A DNA stretch of 64,000 nt from Gordonia sp. KTR9 (GTDB taxonomy: Bacteria > Actinomycetota > Actinomycetes > Mycobacteriales > Mycobacteriaceae). The notes beneath the pieces are model-generated. The model searched no databases. It saw only the letters and a list, made by a program, of their open reading frames with translations, and had not been told where the DNA came from. The translations under genes were made by a program, and so were the position numbers. This document shows, piece after piece, positions 1-8,739 of this stretch (the first letter of the stretch is position 1; each line of letters opens with the position of its first letter). The stretch covers positions 108,386 to 172,385 of the forward strand of contig NC_018583.1 of the NCBI RefSeq assembly GCF_000143885.2. The letters run 5' to 3'.

Positions 1-1
1 A

Positions 2-304
2 TGTGTGCACCCGGGGGGTGTAAAAACCAACATCGTCAACAATGCCCGAGGCGTTTCCGCCATGGGGGCAGACACCGCGACTGTCGCCTCGCTGTTCGAC
101 AGGATCGCACGAAGCACCCCGGATAAAGCAGCGGCGACAATCCTCAAAGGTATGGACAAGAAGAGAGCGCGAGTGCTGATCGGTGCGGACGCCCGCGGTT
201 TCGACTTCGTGGCACGGGTGATCGGTCCCCGCTACCAGGACATCGCGGCGCCACTGACACGAGCGGGTTACGCGGTCGCACGTAGACAGGGGATCCTCAA
301 GTGA
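2..304 (+). CDS. C-terminal part of a short-chain dehydrogenase/reductase (cut by window edge)
   Basis: The reading frame is open from base 2, so the gene starts before the window and only about 100 residues are visible. The first residues, CVHPGGVKTNI, match the PGxVxT segment that follows the catalytic YxxxK region and substrate loop in classical SDR enzymes. The rest fits the family's C-terminal helices. The NAD(P) site and catalytic tyrosine lie outside the window, so the substrate cannot be judged. The stop overlaps the start of the next gene (GTGA at 301-304), which indicates translational coupling with the oxygenase reductase and a shared catabolic role. Confidence 0.75.
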   Translation, partial: CVHPGGVKTNIVNNARGVSAMGADTATVASLFDRIARSTPDKAAATILKGMDKKRARVLIGADARGFDFVARVIGPRYQDIAAPLTRAGYAVARRQGILK

Positions 305-1374
305 CCGTCGAACCCGATTCACGTCCGGCTGCCGCGGCGGCCCGCTCACGCACCTTAACCGTCTCGGAAGTGATCCAGGAAACGAAAGACTCCGTTACCA
401 TTTCGTTCGAAATCCCCGACGCCATGGTCGAGGAATTCAAGCATACCCCAGGGCAATTCATCACCGTCAAGATCCCATCTGATCGGACCGGTCATGTCGC
501 ACGGTGCTACTCATTGAGCAGCTCGCCTCACGTCGACGACTTCCGTCTCGAGATCGGCATCAAGCGGACCGAGAACGGTTACGCATCGAACTGGCTGTGC
601 GATAACGCGATTACGGGAATGGAATTGACCGTCCTCCCGCCGTCAGGGCATTTCACGGCGAAGAATCTCGACGTTGATTTTCTATTCTTCGCAGGAGGAA
701 GTGGGATCACTCCGGTCTTTTCGCTGATTAAGTCGGCACTTGTGTGCGGCGGGGGCGAGGTCACACTATTCTACGCGAACCGCGATGCCGAGTCGATCAT
801 GTACGGGGGGCAACTGACGCAGATCGTCTCCGAGTTTCCTGAGCGTTTCACCGTCTTCCATTGGTTGGAGTCGGCTATGGGTATTCCGACGCCTCAGAAT
901 GTCGAGTCCGCCATACGTGAGCACCGCGGTGCACAGATCTTCACCTGTGGTCCGGCGCCGTTCATGGATCTGGTGCAGAAGTCGGCGGAGGCCTGCGGTG
1001 TCGAGCACTCCTCGGTACATCGAGAAGTCTTCCAGTCACTGACCGGGGATCCGTTCGATACAGCCACGATGCGTCAGCTTGGTGACGACGACGGTGTGGC
1101 GACCGCTACGGTCTATCTGAATGGGCAGTCCATCACGACTGAGTGGCCGCGCAACACGCCGTTGCTCGACGTGCTACTGGCCCAAGGCCACAATGCCCCG
1201 TACTCCTGCCGAGAAGGAGCCTGCAGCGCGTGTGTATGCAAGCTGGTCGAGGGTGATGTAGAAATGGCCCAGAACCACATCCTCGTTGAGGGTGATGTTG
1301 CCGACGGTGAACGGCTCGCATGCCAGGCACTTCCGCTGACGGATTCTGTCACGGTGAGCTTCGATGACCTCTGA
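301..1374 (+). CDS. KshB-like ferredoxin-NAD(P) reductase component of an oxygenase
   Basis: This 357-residue protein has the three modules of a class IA oxygenase reductase. They are an FAD-binding barrel with RCYSLSSSP (about 89-97), an NAD(P)-binding domain with GGSGITP (about 132-138) and CGPAPFM, and a C-terminal plant-type [2Fe-2S] domain with the CREGACSACVC cluster around 300 and a fourth Cys in LACQAL. It should pass electrons from NAD(P)H to a terminal oxygenase or hydroxylase. Length and module order match KshB, the reductase of 3-ketosteroid 9-alpha-hydroxylase, and PaaE-type proteins. No terminal oxygenase is visible in the window, so the substrate is inferred only. It overlaps both neighbours (4 and 11 bases), so the three genes form one operon. 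Confidence 0.85.
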   Translation: MTVEPDSRPAAAAARSRTLTVSEVIQETKDSVTISFEIPDAMVEEFKHTPGQFITVKIPSDRTGHVARCYSLSSSPHVDDFRLEIGIKRTENGYASNWLCDNAITGMELTVLPPSGHFTAKNLDVDFLFFAGGSGITPVFSLIKSALVCGGGEVTLFYANRDAESIMYGGQLTQIVSEFPERFTVFHWLESAMGIPTPQNVESAIREHRGAQIFTCGPAPFMDLVQKSAEACGVEHSSVHREVFQSLTGDPFDTATMRQLGDDDGVATATVYLNGQSITTEWPRNTPLLDVLLAQGHNAPYSCREGACSACVCKLVEGDVEMAQNHILVEGDVADGERLACQALPLTDSVTVSFDDL

Positions 1375-2269
1375 GTTTGCGAGTGCGTCGCGAGGATCGC
1401 GTGACCTCGAGGTCCTTTCCTCCGACGGGACCAAGTTGTTCGCTCAGGAATTCGGTCCGGGCCGGGATGCTCCGCTCCTAGTCTTTAGTCACGGCTGGGC
1501 TTGTCAGGGACGTTTCTGGCGTCCGCAGGTCGAGCAGTTCGCGGCGACGCATCGGGTGGTGGTCTACGACCAACGCGGACACGGGTTGAGCGACCGGGGC
1601 CGGGTACCGTTCTCGGCGAAGCTCTTGGCCGATGATATGGAGGCCGTAGTCCGGGCAGTGGCGACTCCCGCCGACAAGGCTGTCGTGGTCGGACACAGCA
1701 TGGGAGGCATGTCCATCATGAGTTGGGCGGCTGAGTACCCCGCCTCGGTTTCGGAGCTGGCCCGCGGAGTAGTACTGGCAAGCACCGGGCCATCACAGTT
1801 GGTGGATCGGTCTACATTGCTCAAGGTTCCCCGACAGCTACGACCGAGACTTGAGCGGGCCTTCGCGGCCAGTCTTGCAGTCGCCGGACCCGAGATGCAG
1901 GGGACGCGTTTGTCTCGCCGCCTGATTCGTTACGGAACCCTGGGCCCGGGCGCGACTGCCGAGGTAGTCGACGAGTGCGCCGACATCGTGTTGCGATGCC
2001 CACCACAGGTGCGCGGGATGTGGGGTTCAGTGTTGGCGACAATCGACGTCAGTAAGGGGGTTGACTCGCTGGAGGTGCCGGCGACGGTCATCGTAGGTGA
2101 TGCCGACAGACTGACCCCAGCGACCCATTCAGTGGATCTCGCAGCGCGCCTGGGTCGGAAGGGCGTTCTATTTGAATTCACTCTTCTTGACAAAGTCGGT
2201 CACATGTCCAACCTAGAGGCCGTCGAAGACTTCAATTCAGCCGTGGCCAGATTAGACAAATCCGCCTGA
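1364..2269 (+). CDS. Alpha/beta-fold hydrolase
   Basis: This 301-residue protein is a soluble alpha/beta hydrolase. An HGW oxyanion-hole motif lies at 43-45, the nucleophile elbow GHSMGG carries Ser112, an acidic residue sits in GDADRL (Asp246 or Asp248), and the catalytic His280 is in VGHMSN. The YDQRGHGLS segment is typical of ester, lactone and C-C bond hydrolases of catabolic pathways. The start codon lies 11 bases inside the upstream reductase gene, so it is probably translated from the same mRNA. Context suggests that it processes a product of the dehydrogenase and oxygenase steps. The substrate is not identifiable. Confidence 0.85.
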   Translation: MTSEFASASRGSRDLEVLSSDGTKLFAQEFGPGRDAPLLVFSHGWACQGRFWRPQVEQFAATHRVVVYDQRGHGLSDRGRVPFSAKLLADDMEAVVRAVATPADKAVVVGHSMGGMSIMSWAAEYPASVSELARGVVLASTGPSQLVDRSTLLKVPRQLRPRLERAFAASLAVAGPEMQGTRLSRRLIRYGTLGPGATAEVVDECADIVLRCPPQVRGMWGSVLATIDVSKGVDSLEVPATVIVGDADRLTPATHSVDLAARLGRKGVLFEFTLLDKVGHMSNLEAVEDFNSAVARLDKSA

Positions 2270-2354
2270 CGCGGGTCTCGTCGACCCAACCCATGTTCAC
2301 TGGCTAGTGCGTCACTGGCGCGACAAGTCAGCCATCCTGATAACGTAGGAGGTC

Positions 2355-3107
2355 ATGTCTGTAGTCCGTCGCATCTCCGCGGCCCCGGTGAAAGTGCAGC
2401 GACGTGTGCGCGACGCTCGAAGCACGCGCTGGGACGACCACCGCGCCGTCGTCAAAGCTGAACTCGTCGATGCAGCGATACGCGCGATCGAAAAGTTCGG
2501 CGATGCCGTGAGCATGGACGATTTTGCGGAAGAGGCTGGTGCGTCGAAGCCTAAGCTCTACCGCCATTTCGGTGACAGGGCTGGGCTCTACTCCGCCGTG
2601 GCAGCCCGTCTGGGTTCTATGATGTGGGAGTCAGCGCAGTCAACTCTGCTCTCCGGACAGGCAGACAGCACCGTCGACGAACTTTTCCGTTCAGCGGTGT
2701 CCGCATACGTATCCTTGGTTGATGAACATCCAGCGGTCGTCCGTTTCCTCATGACGAACCACATGTTCCAGTACTCTGAGTCCGGCGAGGGTGGGGCCGC
2801 AGATCAGCTGAGATCGGCAATGGAGATTATTTCCGACGAGTTCGCTCGTGGCCTCCGAGAGGTCGATGCCGAGGAGTCCCCCGTCGCCGTAGCAGTAGCC
2901 TCCATTCTGGGGGCTGGCCTATCAGCGACCCAGTGGTGGATCGATCACGGTCGGCAGAATGGAATGAGCAGGGACATGTTTGCCGCGCACCTGTGCCAGA
3001 CCTCGTGGGGGATCATAGACGGCGCTGCAGCCACAGTAGGCGTTCGATTCCATAGGGACAGGCCCTTAGGCGACCCTGGATTCGCCACTCGCCTCGACGC
3101 CGTCTGA
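2355..3107 (+). CDS. TetR/AcrR-family transcriptional regulator
   Basis: This 250-residue protein has a long basic N-terminal extension followed by a TetR helix-turn-helix at about 55-75 (MDDFAEEAGASKPKLYRHF) and a helical ligand-binding domain. AGGAGG lies only 2 bases before the ATG, which is unusually close, so initiation a little downstream is possible. It is 85 bases after the hydrolase gene in the same direction and may control the dehydrogenase-reductase-hydrolase operon or the nearby mce operon. The ligand is unknown. TetR proteins of this architecture often sense fatty acyl or steroid-CoA compounds in mycolate bacteria, but nothing here shows which. Confidence 0.85.
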   Translation: MSVVRRISAAPVKVQRRVRDARSTRWDDHRAVVKAELVDAAIRAIEKFGDAVSMDDFAEEAGASKPKLYRHFGDRAGLYSAVAARLGSMMWESAQSTLLSGQADSTVDELFRSAVSAYVSLVDEHPAVVRFLMTNHMFQYSESGEGGAADQLRSAMEIISDEFARGLREVDAEESPVAVAVASILGAGLSATQWWIDHGRQNGMSRDMFAAHLCQTSWGIIDGAAATVGVRFHRDRPLGDPGFATRLDAV

Positions 3108-3346
3108 TCCCCTTCGTACGGGTGGTCCGCCCTGTGTCACGCACGCGGCAGAACTGCTCACACAAACGGAGCGCATTTCACAATCCTGACTGCTGGCTGT
3201 CATGGGGGATCATCCTTGGTCGCCGCTCATCTTAGTAGCGGAGCGCTACAGACGGTACTGTTGACGACAGTGCCACAGTCGTGGCGGCACTCATAAGGCC
3301 CCCCTCGAGCCTTCCATCGGTACCGCCACTGGCAGTTTCGTTCTGT

Positions 3347-3357
3347 TACCGACGGTA
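3347..3357. promoter_or_regulatory. Operator-like inverted repeat upstream of the second TetR gene
   Basis: TACCG-A-CGGTA is an 11-base inverted repeat in the 291-base gap (3108-3398) before the second TetR gene. A related half site, ACGGTACT, lies at 3252-3259, and CGGTACCG lies near 3319. The same ACGGTACT half site forms the perfect palindrome downstream of this TetR gene, so these are probably sites for the same regulator. Nothing else coding was seen in the gap. Confidence 0.5.
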
Positions 3358-3407
3358 TTGGTGTGCAGTCAGAGGTTCTTGATTTGGTTTCGTAGGGAGT
3401 GGCCAGG

Positions 3408-4034
3408 GTGGAAACCATCGATTTCGACGATGTTGACCCGAGGCGGGTTCGGTCGCGTCAGCGTTTGTTGGATGCTGCGGTGACCTTGCTGAACAGTGGC
3501 GGGGTCGAAGCCGTTACCGTGGAGGCGGTCACTCGACTGTCTCGTGTTGCTCGCACCACCTTGTATCGTCACTTCGAGAGCTCCACAGATCTGGTGGCGG
3601 CTGCCTTCGAGCGATTGTTGCCTCAGGCCGAGACCCCCGAGACGACGACGTCGATCCGTGATGACCTGCTGAAGCTGATGCAGCGGCAGGCTGAGCTTAT
3701 TGAGCATGCACCGCTGCAGTTGACGACGCTGGCATGGTTGGCAATGCTTCCCGAGCAGCCCCGGCAATCCGGGCAATCCGACGGGGATCAGAACGCGCTC
3801 GCGCCACTGCGTCGTCGAGTCGTCGAGCAGTATCGAGAACCATTCGATCGAGTTTTGACGAGTGACGTGGCCACGGCTGAGCTCGACAACTTCGATTTGA
3901 CCATGGCTGTCACCCAGCTCGCGGGCCCGCTGATCTTTGCCAAGCTCACGGGCATTCGGTCGATGACCGTTGGCGATCTCGAACAGCTTGTCGACGATTT
4001 CCTCATGGCCCACCGGCGACACCAAACCTCCTGA
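3408..4034 (+). CDS. TetR-family regulator, probable repressor of the adjacent MmpL gene
   Basis: This protein of about 208 residues has a TetR HTH (VEAVTRLSRVARTTLYRHF, about 40-60 from the chosen start) and a short helical ligand domain. A GTG at 3399 is in frame, but the purine-rich AGGGAG lies at 3394-3399, so GTG 3408 has the better spacing and is preferred. The MmpL gene follows in the same direction after an 86-base gap that holds a perfect 21-base palindrome sharing half sites with this gene's own promoter. That layout is typical of a TetR repressor that controls itself and a neighbouring RND/MmpL exporter and is released by a transported lipid or drug. Confidence 0.85.
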   Translation: METIDFDDVDPRRVRSRQRLLDAAVTLLNSGGVEAVTVEAVTRLSRVARTTLYRHFESSTDLVAAAFERLLPQAETPETTTSIRDDLLKLMQRQAELIEHAPLQLTTLAWLAMLPEQPRQSGQSDGDQNALAPLRRRVVEQYREPFDRVLTSDVATAELDNFDLTMAVTQLAGPLIFAKLTGIRSMTVGDLEQLVDDFLMAHRRHQTS

Positions 4035-4048
4035 CCTCCTTCCCCATC

Positions 4049-4069
4049 TACGGTACTGCTAGTACCGTA
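4049..4069. promoter_or_regulatory. Perfect 9-bp inverted repeat between tetR and mmpL (candidate operator)
   Basis: TACGGTACT-GCT-AGTACCGTA is a perfect inverted repeat with a 3-base centre. A further related half site, ATACCGTCGG, follows at 4073-4082. The size and symmetry fit a TetR-dimer site, and the half site recurs before the TetR gene. It lies 43 bases before the first possible MmpL start. Confidence 0.65.
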
Positions 4070-4120
4070 ACGATACCGTCGGTTTCGTAGACGGGCTGGG
4101 TCGAGGGTGAGGTGCTGCAT

Positions 4121-7100
4121 ATGGTGGTCCAACGTCCAAGTGGTGGGCGCTTGGCGGCGCGCCGGTTGGCGGAACGCAGCGAGTACAGCACGACATTGGG
4201 GCGGTTGGCACGGTTCACCTTGGCGCACAGATTCCTCGTCATCGGGGCGTGGGTGGCTGTGGGTATCGTCTTGGCGATTCTGTTTCCCCAGCTGGAGACG
4301 GTGGTGCGGCAGCAGTCTGTTGATCCGATCCCTGCTGGGGTTCCATCGTTTCAAGCACTCGATCAGATGGGTGGTGCGTTCGGTGAGAAGGGCGCCAAGA
4401 CCACTGTTTTCGTGACCATGGAGAACCCGAACGGGTTCACCGACGTGGCGCGGGAACGCTACGACATGCTCGTTCTGCAGCTGCGCGAAAATTTCGACGA
4501 TGTGCAGTCAGTGCGGGATTTGCTTTCCGATCCGACGACGGCCGGCCAAGCCTTGAGTGAGGACGGGCAAGCCTGGTACCTGCCTGTCGGGGTCACCGGA
4601 ACATTGGGAGGGCCAACGGCCACGCATGCTGTGGAGACCGTGCGCCAAACCGCGCAGCGCGTGTTTGACGGTACGGGCACCACTGTCCATGTCACCGGGC
4701 CGACAGCCACTTTCAGTGACCAGATCGTCAGTGCTGAAAGCGATTTAGTCGTGATCACTCTGGCGACGGTGGCGCTTATCGCGATCATTCTGTTGATCGT
4801 TTACCGATCGCTGTTCACCGCGCTGGTGCCGTTGTTGGTGATCGGTGTCAGCCTCGGCGTGGGCCGTGGCATCTTGTCCGCACTCGGCGAACTCGGTATG
4901 CCGGTATCGCAGTTCACCGTCGCGTTCATGACCGTCATCCTGCTCGGAGCCGGGGTCGACTACTCAGTCTTCTTCATCAGTCGCTATCACGAACGGCTAC
5001 GCCAGGACGCCACCACCGAGGTTGCGCTCGTGGACGCGACAGCAACTATCGGACGGGTCATCCTGGCTTCAGCTGCCACGGTGGCGCTGGCCTTTTTGGC
5101 GATGGTCTTTGGTCAGCTGAGCGTGTTCTCCACCTTGGGTCCGGCATGCGCGATCGCCATCCTCATCGGATTCCTCGCCACGGTCACCCTGCTACCACCG
5201 GTGTTGCTGTGGGCGGCACGATTCGGCTGGGGCGCACCCAGGCGAGATCTGACCCGAAAGTACTGGAATCGCGTCGCCGTGCTCGTCGTGCGGCGTCCTG
5301 TGCCGCTGCTGGCACTAACCCTGGTCGGGCTAATCGTGCTTAGCGTCTTCGCGACGGGCATCCAGATCACCTTCGACGATCGTGAGGGGCAACCCGCGAC
5401 AACCGACAGCAACGAAGGCTACGCGTTGCTCGACCGTCATTTCCCTCAAGACGTCACTATCACCGAGTTCCTCGTCGTAGATGCACCGATCGATCTCCGT
5501 ACTGCCAGCGGGCTGGCCGATCTTGAGCAAATGGCCTCACGTGTATCCCAGATCCCCGGAGTGACTCGAGTCATCGGCGTTACCCGTCCCACCGGGGACA
5601 AGCTCGAGCAAGCCGAGCTGTCCTGGCAGAACGGCCAGATCGGGAACCGGCTGGCGGGTGCGGTCGACGATGGCCAGAACCGCCGCGGTGACCTCGAACA
5701 GCTCCGTACAGGCGCATTCCAACTCGCCGACGGGCTTACTCAGCTCGACACCCAGGTACGCACCAACTTGGCCCCCCTGGCCGGCATCCTCGATCAGGCA
5801 AGCACAGCCGGGCAGCAAATTCAGCAGTACCAGCCACTACTACGCCAACTCGCCGCATCTGCACCAGCGCTCGATCGCGCTTCTCAGAATGCCCCACAGC
5901 TGGCCGCGCTCACCCGCCAAACATCTGCAGCCCTGGCAACAGTGACCTCGATCCTGCCCATCCTCGATAATGCGCCCTGGTGCACCCAAGTCCCGCAGTG
6001 CGCAGCTCTGCGCGCGCAGACCCGCAATCTCGACGCCCTACTGAGCAACGGGACCCTCGACCAGATCGCCACGCTGTCAACACAACTCGCGCAGCTGGAT
6101 ACACCGATCTCAACAGTCACCGACCAACTCACTTCCACCGTCAACTCACTGGGCTCCACGCTGGGAAGCATCAGCAGCCAAGACCTTCCCGGCAAGCTCA
6201 CCCAACTGCAAACAGGTATCAGTCAACTCGCGGCGGGATCACGCCAACTCGCCGCCGGTGTATCCGCGCTGATCGACAGCAACCTTCAACAACTCGCCGG
6301 GATGGCCGCGCTAGCCACACAACTACAAACCTCCGCCCGCGAGACCGCCGGAACAAACTCAGCAACCGGCTTCTACCTCCCACCTCAGGCCAACGCAGAC
6401 CGCCGTTTCGTCGACGTCGCTCGCCAGTTCGTCTCGCCCGACGGCCATACCGTGCGCTACGCAATACAAACCAGCTTCGACCCCTACAGCACCGAGGCCA
6501 TGCAACTGGCCGACACAATCACCGATGTCGCACTCGCCGCCAGACCGAACACAACCCTGCAGGACTCCAACATCGCGACAGCCGGGTTCCCCGCCATCAA
6601 CGCCGATCTGCAACGTCTACTCACCGAAGACTTCCGACTCCTAGCGTTGGCCACCCTCACCATCGTCGGCCTGATCCTGATACTCCTACTCCGAGCACTC
6701 ATCGCGCCGCTATACCTTCTGGGCACCGTCATACTCAACTACACCGCGGCACTGGGTATCGGCGTCCTGATCTTTCAACACATCCTCAAAACCGACATCG
6801 CCTGGCCCGTACCACTACTGGCCTTCATAGTCCTCGTCGCGGTCGGCGCCGACTACAACATGCTTCTCATCTCTCGCCTACGCGAAGAATCCCAAAACAA
6901 CATCCGCATCGGCGTCCTGAGAACCGTCACCAACACCGGATCAGTCATCACCTCGGCCGGCCTCATCTTCGCTGCCAGCATGTTCGGACTCATGGCCGGA
7001 TCCATCTCGATCATGACCCAGGTCGGACTCATCATCGGCATCGGCCTGCTGCTCGACACCTTCATCGTCCGCACCATCGTCGTGCCGACCATCGCCACAC

Positions 7101-7162
7101 TTGTCGGCAGAGCAAGCTGGTGGCCGAGTACCCGAACCGACACGCATCCAGCGTCCCGCTAG
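4121..7162 (+). CDS. MmpL/RND-family transporter
   Basis: This protein of about 1013 residues has the MmpL layout. A transmembrane helix near residue 40 is followed by a periplasmic loop and a block of five or six helices with the RND motif GVDYSVFFISRYHE. A long Gln/Thr/Leu-rich periplasmic insert (about 480-760) comes next, then a second helix block with GADYNMLLISRLREE. It is expected to export or position lipids, siderophores or drugs using the proton gradient. The start at ATG 4121 has GAGG eight bases upstream; GTG 4112 is an in-frame alternative three codons earlier. The adjacent TetR gene and palindrome suggest repression relieved by substrate. The cargo cannot be inferred. Confidence 0.85.
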   Translation: MVVQRPSGGRLAARRLAERSEYSTTLGRLARFTLAHRFLVIGAWVAVGIVLAILFPQLETVVRQQSVDPIPAGVPSFQALDQMGGAFGEKGAKTTVFVTMENPNGFTDVARERYDMLVLQLRENFDDVQSVRDLLSDPTTAGQALSEDGQAWYLPVGVTGTLGGPTATHAVETVRQTAQRVFDGTGTTVHVTGPTATFSDQIVSAESDLVVITLATVALIAIILLIVYRSLFTALVPLLVIGVSLGVGRGILSALGELGMPVSQFTVAFMTVILLGAGVDYSVFFISRYHERLRQDATTEVALVDATATIGRVILASAATVALAFLAMVFGQLSVFSTLGPACAIAILIGFLATVTLLPPVLLWAARFGWGAPRRDLTRKYWNRVAVLVVRRPVPLLALTLVGLIVLSVFATGIQITFDDREGQPATTDSNEGYALLDRHFPQDVTITEFLVVDAPIDLRTASGLADLEQMASRVSQIPGVTRVIGVTRPTGDKLEQAELSWQNGQIGNRLAGAVDDGQNRRGDLEQLRTGAFQLADGLTQLDTQVRTNLAPLAGILDQASTAGQQIQQYQPLLRQLAASAPALDRASQNAPQLAALTRQTSAALATVTSILPILDNAPWCTQVPQCAALRAQTRNLDALLSNGTLDQIATLSTQLAQLDTPISTVTDQLTSTVNSLGSTLGSISSQDLPGKLTQLQTGISQLAAGSRQLAAGVSALIDSNLQQLAGMAALATQLQTSARETAGTNSATGFYLPPQANADRRFVDVARQFVSPDGHTVRYAIQTSFDPYSTEAMQLADTITDVALAARPNTTLQDSNIATAGFPAINADLQRLLTEDFRLLALATLTIVGLILILLLRALIAPLYLLGTVILNYTAALGIGVLIFQHILKTDIAWPVPLLAFIVLVAVGADYNMLLISRLREESQNNIRIGVLRTVTNTGSVITSAGLIFAASMFGLMAGSISIMTQVGLIIGIGLLLDTFIVRTIVVPTIATLVGRASWWPSTRTDTHPASR

Positions 7163-7336
7163 TACGCACGCACGTGCCGAGATCTGACCGGCCCCGCCAG
7201 TCATCCAGCCATCGCGCCCACCTCATCGACTGACACCCGCTCGACGGTCGGCCGCGGCACCACACCCGACCCACGTGCGAGCGCCCCTCGCGTCGTTGAC
7301 GCTGGTAGAACTCGCAGGAGGGCCCGTCGCGGCGTT

Positions 7337-7905
7337 GGGGACTGTCGCTGATTCGGTGTAAGTGGTTTTGATCGCCCCCGGCGTGGGGCAGGAGGAATCA
7401 CGACGATGACCGACACAATCGGGGGCGTGGATGCCCCGGTGGCAGGGCCGGTTCAGACCGGTCAGGAACACGATGTCACCACCGCGGATGCGGTGCGTGA
7501 GCTCTCGAAGGCCGAGCAGGCTTTGGTGAGCGATCTGGTACGTAGCTCACGCGCTCAGGGAGTGGCTCTGACCGGTCCTGACGGGCTGCTCAAAGCGCTG
7601 ACCAAGAGCGTGCTCGAAGCCGCGCTCGATGAAGAGATGACCGAACATCTTGGCTATGACAAACATGACGTGGCCGGCCGCAACACCGGCAATTCACGCA
7701 ACGGCACGCGCACGAAACGGGTCCTGACCGACGCGTGCGGGCAGGTGCCCATCGAGGTGCCCCGCGACCGCAACGCCACCTTCGACCCGGTAATTGTCGG
7801 TAAGAGCAAACGTCGCGTCACCGATGTGGATCGGGTAGTGCTGTCGCTGTATGCCAAAGGCCTCACAACCGGCGAGATCTCAGCGCATTTCGCCGATGTC
7901 TACGG
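7337..7905 (+). mobile_element. Left part of an IS256-family element, split by an IS21 insertion
   Basis: The stretch starting near 7337 (GGGGACTGTCGCTGATTCGG) resembles an IS256 terminal sequence and is followed by an IS256-type transposase. The element is interrupted after TACGG (7901-7905). The next bases of the transposase frame reappear beyond the IS21 element at 10109-10134, reading YGASVSKDT. After that the element is cut again by an IS3 copy, so its right half is missing. The exact left tip is uncertain because the right terminal repeat is lost. Confidence 0.7.
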
Positions 7906-7921
7906 TGTCAACGGCGGCTGA
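7406..7921 (+). pseudogene. IS256-family transposase, N-terminal fragment
   Basis: About 167 genuine residues remain. They match the conserved N-terminal half of IS256 transposases, with DEEMTEHLGY, NGTRTKRVLT, VPRDRNATFDP and LYAKGLTTGEISAHF. The normal continuation YGASVSKDT is found in frame at 10109-10134, beyond the inserted IS21 element. The last few residues and the stop of this frame come from the IS21 terminal repeat. None of the DDE catalytic core survives, so it cannot transpose by itself. Confidence 0.9.
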
Positions 7922-7968
7922 AAACTGACCCCTTATCGACGGTTGAATTTTGACCCCCTTTGGTGTGG

Positions 7969-8733
7969 TTACTGGTCGGTGTTGACGAGTTCTCGTCGGG
8001 CTTTGGTGCGGTAGGAGTCGCCGTCGATAGCGATGACCTCGGCGTGATGGACGAGGCGGTCGATGAGTGCGGCGGCGACGACGTCGTCGGCGAAGACTTC
8101 GCCCCAACGGCCGAATGGCATGTTCGAGGTGATCAGAATCGAGCCTTGTTCGTAGCGACTGGCAATGAGTTGGAAGAACAGGTTGGCGGTGTCGGAGTCG
8201 AATGGGAGGTAGCCGATCTCGTCGATGATGATCAGTCGGTAGCGGCGGAGCCGTTTGAGTTCGGCGGCCAGGCGGCCGGTGGTGTGTGCCTCGGTCAGGC
8301 GGGTGGCCCATCCGGTGGCGGTGTCGAAGAGCACGGGGTAGGCGTTGTGTGCGGCTTTGATCCCGAGCGCGATCGCGAGGTGGGTTTTTCCCACCCCGGG
8401 TGGTCCGAGAAGGATCACGTTGTCGCTCTTGGCGATCCAGGTGCTGGTGGCCAGGTGGGCGATCACATCACGACGCAGTCCTGGAAGGTGGTCGAAGTTG
8501 AAGTCCTCGAGTGTTTTGACCGCAGGGAAGCGCGCGCCGCTGATCCGCAGCATGGTGCCGTTGGCTTCGCGTTCGCTGACCTGGCGGTCAAGAATCGCTG
8601 CGAGGTACTGCTCGTGGGTCCAGTTGTCGGTGCGGGCCCGCTCGGCCAATTCCGCCCAGCATCGGCGGATCGCTGGCATCTTCAACGCCCGCGCCGCGAA
8701 CTCGATCTGTTTACCTGTTTGATTGTCGGACAC
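7969..8733 (-). CDS. istB: IS21-family helper ATPase IstB
   Basis: This 254-residue AAA+ ATPase has Walker A GPPGVGKTH (about 110-118), Walker B LIIIDEIGYLPF (about 170) and the sensor motif ILITSNMPF. The family stimulates the IstA transposase and helps select targets. It starts 6 bases after the istA stop, so the two are co-transcribed and probably translationally coupled. Full length and intact, so with istA the element may still be active. Confidence 0.95.
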   Translation of the reverse strand: MSDNQTGKQIEFAARALKMPAIRRCWAELAERARTDNWTHEQYLAAILDRQVSEREANGTMLRISGARFPAVKTLEDFNFDHLPGLRRDVIAHLATSTWIAKSDNVILLGPPGVGKTHLAIALGIKAAHNAYPVLFDTATGWATRLTEAHTTGRLAAELKRLRRYRLIIIDEIGYLPFDSDTANLFFQLIASRYEQGSILITSNMPFGRWGEVFADDVVAAALIDRLVHHAEVIAIDGDSYRTKARRELVNTDQ

Positions 8734-8739
8734 AGTCTT

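Noticed and set aside
5980..7233. A 417-codon plus-strand open frame inside the MmpL gene
   Set aside because: Arg/His/Pro-rich translation without motifs, in the +1 frame of a well-supported transporter gene; a high-GC shadow.
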